Below are positions 1 to 13,100 of a DNA stretch of 64,000 nt, one piece after another (the stretch's first letter is position 1; every line of letters starts with the position of its first letter). The notes beneath the pieces are model-generated. The model ran no database searches, had not been told where the DNA came from, and saw nothing but the letters and a program-made list of their open reading frames with translations. Origin of the DNA: Brachionus koreanus (Eukaryota > Rotifera > Eurotatoria > Ploima > Brachionidae); contig PJRA01000485.1 of NCBI GenBank assembly GCA_016987375.1, positions 505,429 through 569,428 on the forward strand. The letters are read 5' to 3'. The position numbers and the translations under genes are program-made.

Positions 1-240
1 TCATTTAATTATTTAATTTCATAAAAAAATTATTTATACATAAAAATTATATAATTATTATTTACATAAACTAATTCATAGACATAGTACTGTAAACAGT
101 GATGTATGTCATCTATTGTTCCATTTATATTTATTCAATAAACTAAACTGAATTAAATACACTGAATTAATTTATTTTAATCTTGTGTAAAAATATACTG
201 AGATCTAAAAGATACCAAAAAAAACAAAAAACAATTATGT

Positions 241-440
241 TAGTTAGTTAGTTAGTTAGTAGTTCTTGCTGCGACATTCTAACAAGAATATCTGAGCCCA
301 TTACTGTTTGACAATGTGGAGCTGAAGCAGCCATATCCATTGAATTTGTCCAACACAATATTGAAAGCTTCCATGGATTTGATAACACTATCAGACAACC
401 TTTTCCATTGAGGGACCTTATTTGAAACAACATATGTGTA
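241..440 (-). mobile_element. 5'-truncated LINE 3' end with TTAG-type tail
   Basis: Read on the minus strand, this encodes the last ~45 residues of a non-LTR retrotransposon reverse transcriptase (motif MDMAASAPHCQTVMGSDIL) followed by a tandem AACT/TTAG tail at the plus-strand left edge. The same C-terminus and tail recur at 7200-7366 on the plus strand, where upstream reverse-transcriptase sequence is also present, so the two are copies of one LINE family. The piece is severely 5'-truncated and cannot act alone. Confidence 0.7.
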
Positions 441-2113
441 TTAAAATTTTATTATAAAAAAAAGTAATTGGAAAAAATACATGCGATTTTGAGGAAATAA
501 TTTTTTTTCGACACATAGATACTAAATGTTAAAAATTCTTATCAAAGTAACGTAATTGCTCGATTTTTAAGACATGTCATATTATGGCATAATGGACAAT
601 AATGACATGTTCTTTTATAAACAAGACCAGTTAAAATTTTTGATTTAAGACATGTTCTTAATTTCGAAAATCCAGCTTTTTTGAGCATATTTAAGTGCAT
701 TTTCGACTTTTATTTCATGTCACAGGTTAAAAATTTTAAACTATTGGTCGATATAAAAAGACATGTCTTCAAAAATCGAACAATTATTTTATATTTTTAC
801 TCAGTATATTTTTCTTAATTTTAAAACTTCTTACTATATACCTAAAAATTGATTATGGTATTAAAATTCTAAAAAAAATTAAAAAACTAAGCAATAACAC
901 ATTTTTCATAACACAATTCACTTACAAAAAACGATTTAGAATTAAATAATTACACGTTAAAAATATATTCTATAAAATATGCTTTATTCTATATAACCTG
1001 GATAACTTAAAAAAAGTTAATTTTATTTTTTTTGTTTAAATCAATCATAAAACTAATTAATTTATCTTCCTATAAGCTTCCTGATTTTAATTTAAAATCA
1101 GATTCAAAAAAGATTAATTATTTAGAAAAATTGTTTCACAATTTTTCCGTCACAAAATTATTATATAGTTAGATGATTTCTCATTTTTGAATAAATAAGC
1201 ATTAAAGTTTTCGTGATAAACTTAAATTTAACTATAAAGAACCATAGTGATTCCTAAATTTAGATATTCTAGAGTTGTATTCAAATATACAATTCAAAAT
1301 TGATTAGCTTATTAAATCATAAAATTTGCCAACAATTGTTTTGATTCTTTTTTCAAAATTGTGAATTTTTCAGATGGTTAGAAAACACTTTTATTTTGAC
1401 TGATGAAAATCTAAATTTAAACGAAACTTTTTGTCTTTTAATTTATCATAAATGCAAATGATAAGGAAATAAATCTAAGGAAATAATTAATAGGCATTTT
1501 GCTTTATGCGTTTAATAAATTCAAATTCAGAAAATTTCTCTACTTCAAATTAGTATCTACTCTATTTATTTTTTAGTTAGATTCTTTCTTATTATTTTTA
1601 AAATCTCATTTAATATTCATTTGATACTTTCACCTAACATATCTTATTATTAAATAAAATTCGCATTTTTTATCTGAATAAAAAATTGAAACATTTATTT
1701 TTTAAAGAAAAGTTCTTGAAGTTTGTCAGGAACTATTTTTAAATTAAATTTAGCTAAAATAAACTAAAATTAAGCTTTAAATTAACTCTTAAGAGATGTT
1801 AGAGCTAAAGAAGTCTATTCAATTAAACGTTTCTCTAAGCATATTGAAGATAAGAATTAATTTATCTTTTAGGTAATATGTTTCTTTTAGGTTAATCTAA
1901 AATACAAAAGAGTATAAATTTATTTTAGGAATAAAAATTACATAAATAAAGCTATATTTAAATCTAGGTGATTTTCTACAGACTTATTACTTAAAAGCTC
2001 AATAACAAAATTTCCAAGCAATCTTTGGTTAGTCTAAAATAATTAAGCTTTACTTTTATTCATAGAATTAAGCATTAGATTTTGAAAATTTTTAATTGAA
2101 ATTCAACAAATCA
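441..2113. other. AT-rich spacer without recognised gene
   Basis: No coding pattern or RNA gene was recognised. The only structure is the inverted-repeat element at 554-785, listed separately. The rest is A/T-rich sequence with many stops in all frames. Confidence 0.5.
554..785. mobile_element. Small inverted-repeat element (MITE-like) with GACATGTC motifs
   Basis: The left end, starting AATTGCTCGATTTTTAAGAC, and the right end, read in reverse complement as AATTGTTCGATTTTTGAAGA, form imperfect terminal inverted repeats of roughly 30 bases around a core of about 170 bases. The motif GACATGT occurs in both ends and twice inside. There is no coding capacity. This fits a nonautonomous DNA transposon; superfamily and target duplication are not clear. 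Confidence 0.5.
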
Positions 2114-2120
2114 ATGGACC

Positions 2121-2795
2121 ATGTCTAGACAAATAAATTCAAGCGTATTTAAAGGAAACCATTTTAATTATTTTGATTCTTTATTTTTTATTTACTCATC
2201 TGAAAAAAAAATCAAATATCAATATGCTGAAAATGAGCCAAATGAGTTGTATGATTTTTTTACTTTTTTAAATACCAGAATATCGTCGAATTTCAAAAAC
2301 AAATCCATACCAACAATCGTTTCAAATTATTCGAATTATTCCAAGTTAGTCGAACTGAATTCTTATCAAATACCATTTGCTTTTATACAAATTTTGATTA
2401 TAATTTGTGTTTTTTTGTTTTTAATAATTTTTTGTAAATTTAATCATATGTTAGGGTATTTGAAAATCAAGGTTGAAAATAGAGACAAAAATTGTTATAG
2501 GAATTATAAAAATTGTTGTTTTGAGTATTTTCAGTCACTGTGGTACAACTTAAAGTTAAGAAGGCGCTTGAAAAAAAGAAAAAAAAAGAGAAAATTTAAT
2601 AACAAAGAGCTTTTTGATAAATTTGATAAAAATTTAAAGTATGGTTCAAAATCGAATAGAACAATAAAAGGAAGTTTTTATCGAAGCAATTCTGGAGTTT
2701 TCAAGCGGAGATCTGTTATTCATGGTAACAAGAGAAAACATCGTCAAACAGATTCATTTTCAAACAAAGAATCTGTCTTTGTATTACAAGTTTAA
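2121..2795 (+). CDS. Hypothetical single-pass membrane protein, basic tail
   Basis: A 224-residue open frame, unusually long for this AT-rich background. It starts at an ATG at 2121 and ends in TAA. Residues 1-82 are polar. A strong hydrophobic stretch at about 84-107 (with the run LIIICVFLFLIIF) looks like one membrane span. The remainder is very basic, with an RRRLKKRKKK cluster just after the span, which would favour a cytoplasmic C-terminus. There is no signal peptide and I recognise no family. A four-codon upstream ATG frame (2114-2128) overlaps the start. It could be one exon of a longer gene; no convincing flanking exons were seen. Confidence 0.5.
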   Translation: MSRQINSSVFKGNHFNYFDSLFFIYSSEKKIKYQYAENEPNELYDFFTFLNTRISSNFKNKSIPTIVSNYSNYSKLVELNSYQIPFAFIQILIIICVFLFLIIFCKFNHMLGYLKIKVENRDKNCYRNYKNCCFEYFQSLWYNLKLRRRLKKRKKKRKFNNKELFDKFDKNLKYGSKSNRTIKGSFYRSNSGVFKRRSVIHGNKRKHRQTDSFSNKESVFVLQV

Positions 2796-3339
2796 ATTTT
2801 GTTAGCATTATAAAGAAATTAAGATAAATTGAAAATCAAAATCCTATCATTTATTATTGATGTGATTTATTTTCAATTGTTGATTTTAGTATTTATTTGA
2901 TTTATGATTAATAATTTTATGAACTATTATTTTTGAATTCAAATAAAAATTAAATGAAAATTTTTTTCACATTAAATTAAAGAATTAATTAATTCCTAAA
3001 GTCTTGAAAATTTGTTATCTTTCGAGTTAAAATTCATTCTCATCCTTTCTAAGTCAAAAAGAGTTTTTAAATCGTACCAATTTTTAAACAACCGTTACTT
3101 TCAATATGGATATTCTCCGTTAATTTTATTTAAAAAACCAAAAGGATTGGCAATCTTTTTCAGTTATTTTATAAATAAAAAGCATTTGCTTGTTTTTATT
3201 TAATCTAAATCGTCTTTGAAGTCATTAGTCGTCTAACTCACAATTTTTTCAGTCTTAGATCCAACTATATTTATCATCCACATATAAATGACCTTCAAAG
3301 CTCACTTACAGACAGACGTCTTGAAGTTCATACACAAAA
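2796..3339. other. Spacer, nothing recognised
   Basis: A/T-rich sequence after the 2121-2795 frame. A short open frame near 3012-3203 lacks any family signal. No RNA gene or repeat was seen before the LINE relic begins near 3340. Confidence 0.4.
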
Positions 3340-3770
3340 CACAATCAAATAAAACTTGAGAAAATTCAACCCAGAGCCACAAAAGTTGCTAATAACTAAA
3401 AAAATCTGCGAAATATTGAACTTTACCACGCTTAATCTACGAAGAATTTGTGGTGAATTTAATTCAAATTTTAAAGCTAGAATTAGACTTTGAGCATATT
3501 GATTAGCACAGTAATTCTTCTATAGCAGAATAGCTAACCATTGGAATTTATTACCCAAAGAGGTTGGTGTAATGTTTACATTAGTACCCTTGGGCCCGTC
3601 TATCCGATCTCCTCGTTAGACGTTTAGGAGCAGTTATTTATGCCCCATTCTAACTTAAACGCCCAGGGTTTAGTTATTTAACTAATCCAGTGATATCGAC
3701 AGAGATGTCGCTATATCACAGTTGGTTGTAAACGAATTCAAAAATAAACTGAATGAACTACGACATGTTA
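3340..3770 (+). mobile_element. Degenerate LINE reverse-transcriptase C-terminus split by a small insertion
   Basis: Plus-strand translation with stops and frame shifts gives the typical end of a CR1/Jockey-like reverse transcriptase: KIQPRATKVANN, then NHWNLLPKEV, then VVNEFKNKLNEL. The last two blocks are normally adjacent in the family. Here they are separated by the 153-base insertion at 3568-3720. The relic is non-coding. Confidence 0.65.
3568..3720. mobile_element. 153-base MITE-like insertion with 5-base target duplication
   Basis: Inserted into the LINE relic and flanked by direct repeats GTTGG (3563-3567 and 3721-3725). Its ends, TGTAATG... and ...ATATCACA, are weakly inverted. It is markedly richer in G and C than its surroundings. 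A near-perfect hairpin lies at the right end (GTGATATCGAC / GTCGCTATATCAC), and another (CTCCT/AGGAG) lies inside. There is no coding capacity. A small nonautonomous DNA transposon is the simplest reading. Confidence 0.55.
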
Positions 3771-4154
3771 CCATGCTGCAGTTTTCATTGATAATACTAC
3801 TTAGAAGAATTTTTTCATTTTTTCCAAAATCAGAGTTTATTTTAGCTAATATTTCTTCTAAATTTGGAAATAATTTTTTTTTTATATTTTTATATTTATA
3901 TTATTTTAAAAAATTAAAAATTTTGTTCAAAAGTATCCAATTCTTTTTAAGCCTTAAGATTTAAATATGTCTTATTAGTTCTTGGTGCCATTAATGTTGA
4001 TGCTGATATATAATTATTGTGCAAATATGAGTTAATTGTATATTTTCGTTTGTTAAGCAATGCCTTGCTTGAAAAGTCTGACTTAATTTTGTGAGAAATT
4101 TTTCGAATTAATGTTCTTGTTTGCTTGTATTCAAAATCTGAAAATAAAAATTTT

Positions 4155-7100
4155 TTATTTTTTTTTTTTTATAATTCTAATACTTTTAAGAATTAATTTT
4201 TGATCATTGTTGAAAAGATCCGACTTTTGCCATTCTTCAATTTCTTTAATTTGCTCGAATGCTGTTAAGCCATTGATATCACGAGAATAAATGTCTATGT
4301 TTAAATCAAGTAAGGAACAAGCTCCAATTATATTATTTGATTTAACCGCTGTAAATAACGGTGTTTGAAGGTAATTATTCATTGAATTAATGAATGCTCC
4401 ATTTTTTACAAGAATACTGATTACTTTATCAGATTCTGATTCAAGAGATGCAGCATAATGTAGAGCACTTAAATTTATTTTCATTTTTTGTTAAATAAGA
4501 ATTGTTTTGTATTTTTTTTAACAATTACGTATTTCCTTTTTCATATCGAGTGTTTAAATCGCAACCACATTCTCCAAGAAATGTAATCACTGCACAAGGA
4601 TTATTTCTTTTAAAATAAAATGAAATATTCTAACTAAAATAAAAAAAAATTGCTTACATTTTAACTTTTTGAGTCAAAATTTGATAAAGTAAAATGTTAG
4701 CTTCTTTTTTTTTAAGTTCTATTCCATTTTCTATCATCCTAAAAGTAAATTTAATTTTAATTTTAAAAAAATATTAAAATTTTCCCTTGTTTGATTCCAA
4801 AAAATTAAAAAAAGCTTGAATTCTTTTTTGAAAATATTGTAATTTGCTTTTTTTTATCTTTTAAGTTTTATCAAATTTTTGTAAATGTACTTTTTAGTAT
4901 TTATTGCAATTAGAAAAAAATTTTGAACTTGATTTTAATAACTAGTATAAACTTTATGTAGTAAGAAAATAAATTGTTTGAGTATGTATTGCTTATTCGA
5001 TATCAATCAATTAACATTTATTTTAAAATCAAAAGTTTATGTAACAAAAGAAAAAAATATTAATTTCAAAGTACTAACTAACCTTTGTTATAAAATTATA
5101 GTTTAGTATTTATTTAAAAATTTGAGCTTTCTTATTATTGAATTTTTTGAAAGATTGCTAGATAATTCATTTACAAAATCAATCATCAAGGACCTCTTGA
5201 GGGAGTTGAGTGCCAAACATCGCTTAAACTGTCAATCCAATGAATGAAATAGAATATGAGGATAATAGTGACATGATACAAAAGTGTAAATACTACAAAT
5301 ATGTGGTAGAACTAGAGTTTTCTATTTATTCTACTCAAAAACTTGATTGTAAAAATTTTTAAGACTAGTTAATTCAACGCTATCTTATTTGACAGGGCGT
5401 ATAAAAAGTGGGCGACCAGTCTTAGAACACAATAAATAAATAAATAAACTCGCGCAATTAAGTAAAGATTTAAATTGTATGTTCACATGAAATCGAGTGT
5501 TTGGTGACACAATATTCCCTTTATTTTTTTGATTTGTAATTTAGTATAGTATAGTGGTTTGTTGCAACGCATAAATAAAATATGCGCAAATCATATAACA
5601 GATTATGAGCAAATAATATTGTGAAAGTTTTTGTCTAATTGAAAGTTGCTTTTAAAATATCGCTAGATTGAGCTTCCACTGCATCCACTCCCAACTGAAT
5701 TCAGCCATTGCTGTACACGGTTTATGAAGTAGTTGTTTCGTTTAGCACAATTGTCTATTTTTTATTCCTTGTTCACTCCTTGCTGAACATAGGGTCATTA
5801 CTTTTTGATTTTTACTTAAGTCGATTCCCTTGAGTTTCTTTCTGCTTTCGTGATTTCTTTGTAACTTTTTTTTATTTTCTAGGACGGTCAGGTGGTTAGC
5901 CCGACGCGAATTCTTGACTTTGAAAATTAAAAGGGAAATAATCAAGAATTATCTTCGTTGAACAGTCATCTGTGTCCAAAATTTAATACCATGAAGAACT
6001 TGACCAAGTATTTTGTTGTCTTTTTAGGCTGCCCAGCAAACTTGCGAATGTAATTTTCAAATCATTTTAGATTCAGATTCCTAAGTTGTTTTGGATTTGA
6101 GATCTTGAGACAAGATGAACTTTACCATTCGCTAAACCATTCATAATATGATCATTTTGGAGCCCTTGATTTCGATTAAAACTCATAATCTCGCATTTAT
6201 CATTTAAATTTAGATTCATAGACCACTCATTACACCAGCTAATTAATTAATCAATATCATGTTGAAGAAACTTAAATAATTCATACGGATTGTATCGATT
6301 GAATACAGAATATATTACAGTCTTCTGCATAAAGTAGATATTTGTTTTTTAATCTGTTGGGCAATCATTAATTTAATCATTAATATAAATTTTAAAGAGG
6401 AGTGGACCGAGAACATTTTTAACTGTAGAGTAGGTCTGTAGTACACTACTTATGAGGAATAAATAATTGTGCACAAAATAATAACTCTTTCGCAAATTAA
6501 GCCTGATATTTTGCTCGAAAAGTTTATTGAGGAACAAATAAAACAGAAGATATAATTATTCAATTAAGTAATGGAATTCAATACAAAAGAAAACCAAATT
6601 ATTTATAAACAATATTTTAAAAATATTTTGAAAATTTATCAGTTATTTTAGACTAATAAATAAATTAAAGGCAAAAAAAAAACTTGCTAAAATGAAACAT
6701 TTTTTTTTATTCCTAGCTATTTTTTAATTTATTTTCATCTTAAATAAAAGCAATATAGACACATGTTTATTATTAACTTGTGTTATTTTCTTGTGCCTTT
6801 CTTAATTAGTTGCTTTTTAAATTCAAAAATTTTAGGTAAAATTTTTTAATTCATAAAAGCTAAAATGGGGAAAATTCAATCAAAATTTAAATATTTTAAA
6901 TTAAATTATTATAAATCAAGTTTATGAAAAAATGAAGTTACAGAATGATCTAGATGCAATTTGTGAATGGATAAAAGTTTGGGACATGGGTTTGTGTGCC
7001 AAAAAGTGCAAAGTTATGCATTTTGTAGGATTGACCGAAGGACATAACTTATACCCAAGAAGAGAGTGAGAATGTATTACTAGAGGTTATTAGCTGCGAG

Positions 7101-10100
7101 GGGGATTTAAGAGTGATAAAGATTTAAAGTGGACTGCTCAGGTAAAGAGTGCATGTACAAAAGCTAATAAGATCCTAGGAGGAATGCTAAAGCGAACGTT
7201 CGATAGTAGAGATATTCAAATCCAAATCCACGGAAGCTTTCAAGGTTGCGTTGGACAATTTCAATGGATATGGCTGGTTCAGCTCCATACTGCCAAGCCG
7301 TAATGGGCTCAGATATTCTTTTGAGAATGTCGCAGCAATAACTACTAACTACTAACTAACTAACTATTTATTCAAGCTTTTTTTTGACAATTAATTACCG
7401 TACGTTTCTAAAATAAGTTGACAGCTTGCTTATGCACATGTTCTAAAGATCAGCAAGAAACTATTTTTTTTGATTAGCTTTAAAAAACTGTCAACTTCTT
7501 TTAAAAACTATTTATAATATTTTTAAGCTTACCATCTAGCACATTCAATTTGATTATTGATCAAAGCTATGTAAATTGGTGATGAAAAACAAGTAAACTC
7601 TGTTTCTTTTTTAAGAAAATTTATCATTTTATTTTGGGTATCATTTTTAAACAAAATTTTTATTGTGTCCAATCTTCCTAAATAGATTAATAATAAATTA
7701 TTTTTTCTTATACATTCATTTTTAAAAAGAATACCTTGTATAGCTGCCATATGAATTGGTAATAGATTCTAATTTTTTTAAAAAATTTTTTGCTTAAACT
7801 TTATAAAATTTACTTTCTTATTTTTAGATGTTGGGTCTGCTTTGTAATGCATTAAAAGTTCAATCGCATCTATATCAGATGCAACATTTTTTTCACCAAA
7901 GCATCTGATATGCAAAGGAGTATTTCCGTCTAAGTCTGATTTGTTTACCTCAGCCCCATAGTCTAATAATAGCTTGATGACTCGACTATCCTTTGCTCGA
8001 TGCAATGCAGTCGCACCTTTATAATCTCGAATATTAGGACTTAGATATTTTTGTTCAATTTCATCTTTGGTCTTTAAAAGCTTTTCAACGAGTTCATAGT
8101 GCCCATAATAAGAACAAATGTGTAAAATTGTGCTCCCATTTATAAAGCTTGTAAGAAATGAATTTGTAAATGAAATGGATTTTTTCACTATCAAATGATA
8201 ATTTACCGGCTACGTAAAGTGCAAAGTGGAAATAGACCACTTAAATGATCATCAATAACATTTTCTAGTGCTTTATAGCTTCCTTGTTTTAAATCAGGAA
8301 CTACTTTAGATAATCTTTGGAAATTTGCTAAATAATAAATTGAATAAACGTTTTTTAAATCTTCAAAAAATAATTCTAAAATCACCTTGAATAAACAAAT
8401 TGTATTCAGTATTAGAGGTAAAATTGAGAGCAGTCAATGCTCTATTATTTGGAATATTTACATCGGCACCGAATTCAATTAATAACTATATAATTTACTT
8501 AAAATAAAATAAAATAATTTTAAATAATACTTTGGTGCAATCTCTGTGAAAATTTTCAGAAGCCAACATTAGTGGTGTATTACCTTCTTTATTTTGAATA
8601 TTAACATTTGCGTAGTTTTCCAATAAATAAAGCAAAATTTTAAAAAAACCATTTGAAGCGCAAATATGTAGGGCTGAATTTTGAGTGATTTTTTCTTTTA
8701 AATTTATAAAATCGGGAAAATAAACAGAAAAAAATTCAATTAGTCGTTTAACTGAATCTAATTTCTTATCAAGACACGCTTTGAGTAAAAAATTATGATA
8801 GAAGCTTATGTTTGAAGGAAACACTTGGTATAAAAATGTCATCTTTTTTTTTAGAATCTTGTTGTTACTTAAACATTCAACAAAAATCTTTGTGTAAAAA
8901 TTAATAAAAAAATTGTGATAAATTTAAGCTTACATCAAAATTCGGAAACGATTTTGGATCTATTTCTATTGGATCGAAATTAGGAAGTCGAAGAAATTGT
9001 CTTATTACAGCTGAAATCAAAATTTTATTTTAGAAATCAGAAATTTAATATCTAACCAGTCGAATCATCGGAAAAACTATTAAGAAATTTTTTTGTACTC
9101 TTTTGATAAATTAGCAGTCTACGGTTTCTTGTTACAAGCTCTCTCTCTTCTAGCTTATAAAAACCAATTCCATTTGTTAAAGACTAGCAAATAATCAAAG
9201 TTAATAAATAATTATTTTTAGTTTATGAAATCAAAATCCTCATTTTTTTTAATAAACAATAATTTTAAATTATATAGAAAATTTCCTAGATAAATAATTG
9301 AAGAATGTCACTAATTGACTCGCTTTAATAGCTAGTTTAATTATTGGGAAATGAGTTTGAACATTTAAAAGTGTAAGATCCAATATATGTGATAGCATGG
9401 ACAAAAATTAAATCTTCAACTGAAGACTTGGACGTAAATATTACATCTGATTGTAACTTTGGCCAACATGTAAATCGAACAGTAACCAAAGTTAATCCCT
9501 TATTAGTCATGTTGTATGAGTGACTTTATAAGATTAAAATTTTTTCGAATAGAAGAAACACTTTGATGATCGAACTTTCTTTTATTTGATGAAACGCGGC
9601 ATTAAATTAGCAAAATTTTAGACTTTAGAGGGAAATTGAGAGATTTTTAATTTGACAACTACAAGATCAAAATTTTTTTAAATATTGACTTTCCATTTTT
9701 TATATTTTAATTTTTTAATAATACTGTTAAATAATTTTGAAACTATGTCCACATTTCAATTAACTGTGAAATTTCATTCAAAATTTCCAATACACAAATA
9801 ATAAATTTTATAACTTTTATTCCAATGATTAAAAAATTTGTTCTGCAGATGAAACAAAGTGAAACAACTGTCTTTTAACCTACTGTGGAATGGAAGTCTG
9901 CAAAATCTGTGCAAATTGATTGCGATTTATTTCCAATATTATTATATTGAAATGAATTTTACAGAATTCACCGGATTTTGCAGACTTCAGCAGTAGGTGA
10001 AACAACAGTTGCTCACATTGCCAAAATCGATTTAGTTCCAAAAGTCACAACAAAAAGATTTAATTGAATATTTAACTTCCGATTCACCATTCACATTAAC

Positions 10101-13100
10101 AAATATTAGATCAGAAAATTCCTTTGATTATGAATAAAAATTACTGAAAAGAACTTTTTAAATATTACCTCGAATATTGTTTTGTTACCTGGGTGAAAAA
10201 AGAAAATAGTCATAGACTTGATTGAGAGCTCAATTTTGAGATACAGAAAGCAAAATTTATGAATTAACAAGCTAAACAAACTAGAATAGAATTTTAGAAT
10301 CTAGTTTCGTTTATTTTAGGCTAATGACATCATGAATTGAATTGAGCATTAATATTAATGACAAAACTAATGTGACGCCAATCAAGAGAATTTGCAAATT
10401 TTAAGGATTTTGATTTTTTAGAGCAAAAATTTTAACATACAAGATTTATTGCATGGTTATAACACAAATTAGCACTTGTAATGTCTTCTTCCAAAATAAA
10501 CCAGTCAAATTTAATCTTAATTTTGCTATTAATGACTGCAAAAATCTTGGAAAATATTTGAATATTTTAGGAAATTTTCACATTAATTTTAAAAATACAG
10601 TTTCTTTAACAAGCTCTACTTTGTCTATCCATTTAAAAAAATATTTCAAGTCGTAATTTTTTTTGATGTTTTGTTTTTCTAATTTAGAAAAAAAAACTCA
10701 AAATAATCAATCGGTTTGGATACTGAAGAATATACCATCTCGAAATTTAGAAAGAAGTTCTTCTTTTGTTTCTTTCTGTGAAAACTCTAAATTCGAATTT
10801 AATTCTTTTTCCAGCTTTTTAATATTTGTCTTTAAGTCTTTCTAAATAATTAAACAAATATTTGTTGAGAGAAAAAAAAATTTAAGTATAATTTTACGTA
10901 ACGTGAGGCAACTAAATGACATTGTTTAAATTTAAAAAACATCATGAATAGGTAGCAGAAAAAAGCACAAATTGATTGTGTATCTGCTTCAACTAAGTCT
11001 TGAGAATTCAATGTTGATTCACATAAGAGAATTTTGTCAATGCTTCTAAGAACCAAATTGATACACCATTTATCGTTCATTAAAATTTCTGTCGGAAACA
11101 AATTTGGAATAAAACTATTAATCAAACCACAAAGAACTCTTGTATCGGAGAGTTCACTGAGTTTCTAGAAAAGAATTAGAAAATTTTATTTTAAATTTAA
11201 ATCTTCAATAAGCGATTTAAAAAAAATTCCTTTGATTTTCTTTAGATAACTTAAAAAAAAAGCAATAGTTTAAAAAAGTTCAAGTATTTATTTTTAATTT
11301 TCATTTAATTGTTTTAATAAATCTTGAAAAAAAATTTTAGTCTAAGTTAATGAAGTGGTAGAGACTTAATCAGCAATACTTTAAATGTTCTTTTAAATTT
11401 CATTCTTTTTGCATAAAAAATCTCGACAAATTTTTTATAAACCTCTTATATCATAAAATTGACCAAACAATATTTAGCAATTGTTTTCAAGATTTTATTT
11501 GTGAAAAAATTTGTATAAAATTAAAAGCAAATTTTTTGTTTATGGCTAATTCTTAGCATAAAAAAATATTTAAAGAATAAACACATTTTATAATACACTA
11601 ATTTTTTTTTTAATATTTTCCTAATTCAACTATTTTAAAATTTTTCTTGTTAAAAAATTAATTTAATTGTTTTTTAAATTTTAATAAGACAAAAATAGAG
11701 TAATTTTAATGTTTTAATATTGTCTGATAATTAATATTCATATTTTAAAATTAAAACTAAGAAATAAATTAAGGCTTGAACTTGGTCTTACATAATTTTC
11801 TAGCATTTAAATTTTTTCTTTTATTAATGAATAATAAATCATCTAAATTTTTTTTTAAATTACTTTAAACTATGAATAATTTGGAAATTCCATATTTTAA
11901 GTTAAGTTTGTGTATGACTCTAATGAGTAAATTATGATTATGTAATCATACAAGTTCAAGGCTTTTTTGTTGTAACTAGAAATAATCAATTTTTCTTTTT
12001 TATTTTAGCAAAAAACTAAGCTTTACAGGTATCATATCATCTTTCGAGTTAAATTTATTATCAATATTTTCCTTAACTGAGATCTTAGAAAAAAATTTTA
12101 AGAAAGTTTGTATCGCGTTCATTATTAAAATTAAATTCAGTTTAAATGACAAGAAGTTTGTTTTTATTTAATAAAACATAAAAATTGAGCGAATAATTTA
12201 TTCAAAGCTTAAGAAAAGTATTAAAAAATATTATAATTACTGTAGAAAAAAATTAAATTCATATATTTAGATAATATATTAAGAAATTCATAATAGAATT
12301 TTGAAAAACATATAATATTTTTTGGCTAGGAAGCACTTAAAATTAGTTCAAATTATATTTTTTTTAAATTAACTTAAAGTTGTATTTTTTATTTCATAAA
12401 ATATTAATTTTATTTTATTGTATTATTTTGAACGCCTACCGAACTTTTAATCATAATACGACGCTTTATAGAATTTCAAATTATCAAACAAATTCTCTTT
12501 AAGTAAAAGCTCTAACTAAATTTCTAAAGTTAGTATAAACAATGATCTTGCTTGCTTAGCTTGAATTTTTTTCTAAATAGATTAACCGGTGAATATTTTT
12601 CGAATAATTAGATATTTAAAGCCAAAATTTAAATTCAAAATTTATTAATTGTTATTTTTTTAACGTGATAAGAATAGAATATTTCTAAATTTCCTACATT
12701 CGCATCACTTTGAGTTTAGCTTATTTTTGTGGAGAAAATTTTCTCATTTAAAATATTTTTTTCTAAGTTAAATCTTAAACTATTATCTTTAGTTCACATT
12801 TTGGACTCAATATTTTTTGTTTAAATAGATAAAATTAAAAAAATTTTTAATTTAATTTATATTTTTTTAAAAACACTTTTTTCTGGCTGAGTGGAAATTT
12901 TTAAAAAATTTTCTCAAAAATAATTTTTTTTTTACATAAAATTTAGGGCTTAACTCGTTGCATAATTAACAATAATATAACAAGACTAATAATAATTGAA
13001 AAAAATAGCAATCATAATAAAATAATCTAAAAATTTCTATTCGGACAATGTGTCTTACTATTTAAAAAAAATATTTGTTTTTGACTTAAGAGAAGTAATT

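Noticed and set aside
8203..8385. Reading the minus-strand frame here as a separate 60-residue protein
   Set aside because: Most of it (8241-8327) is exon 15 of the ankyrin gene, bounded by a 58-base and a 53-base intron that keep phase.
10020..10260. An extra small exon between exons 10 and 11 of the ankyrin gene
   Set aside because: Exon 10 ends and exon 11 begins in phase 0, and no coding-like sequence was visible on the minus strand here.
10453..10845. Two plus-strand open frames of 60-67 codons
   Set aside because: They overlap exons 8-10 of the ankyrin gene, whose minus-strand exons join in phase and continue a coherent protein.
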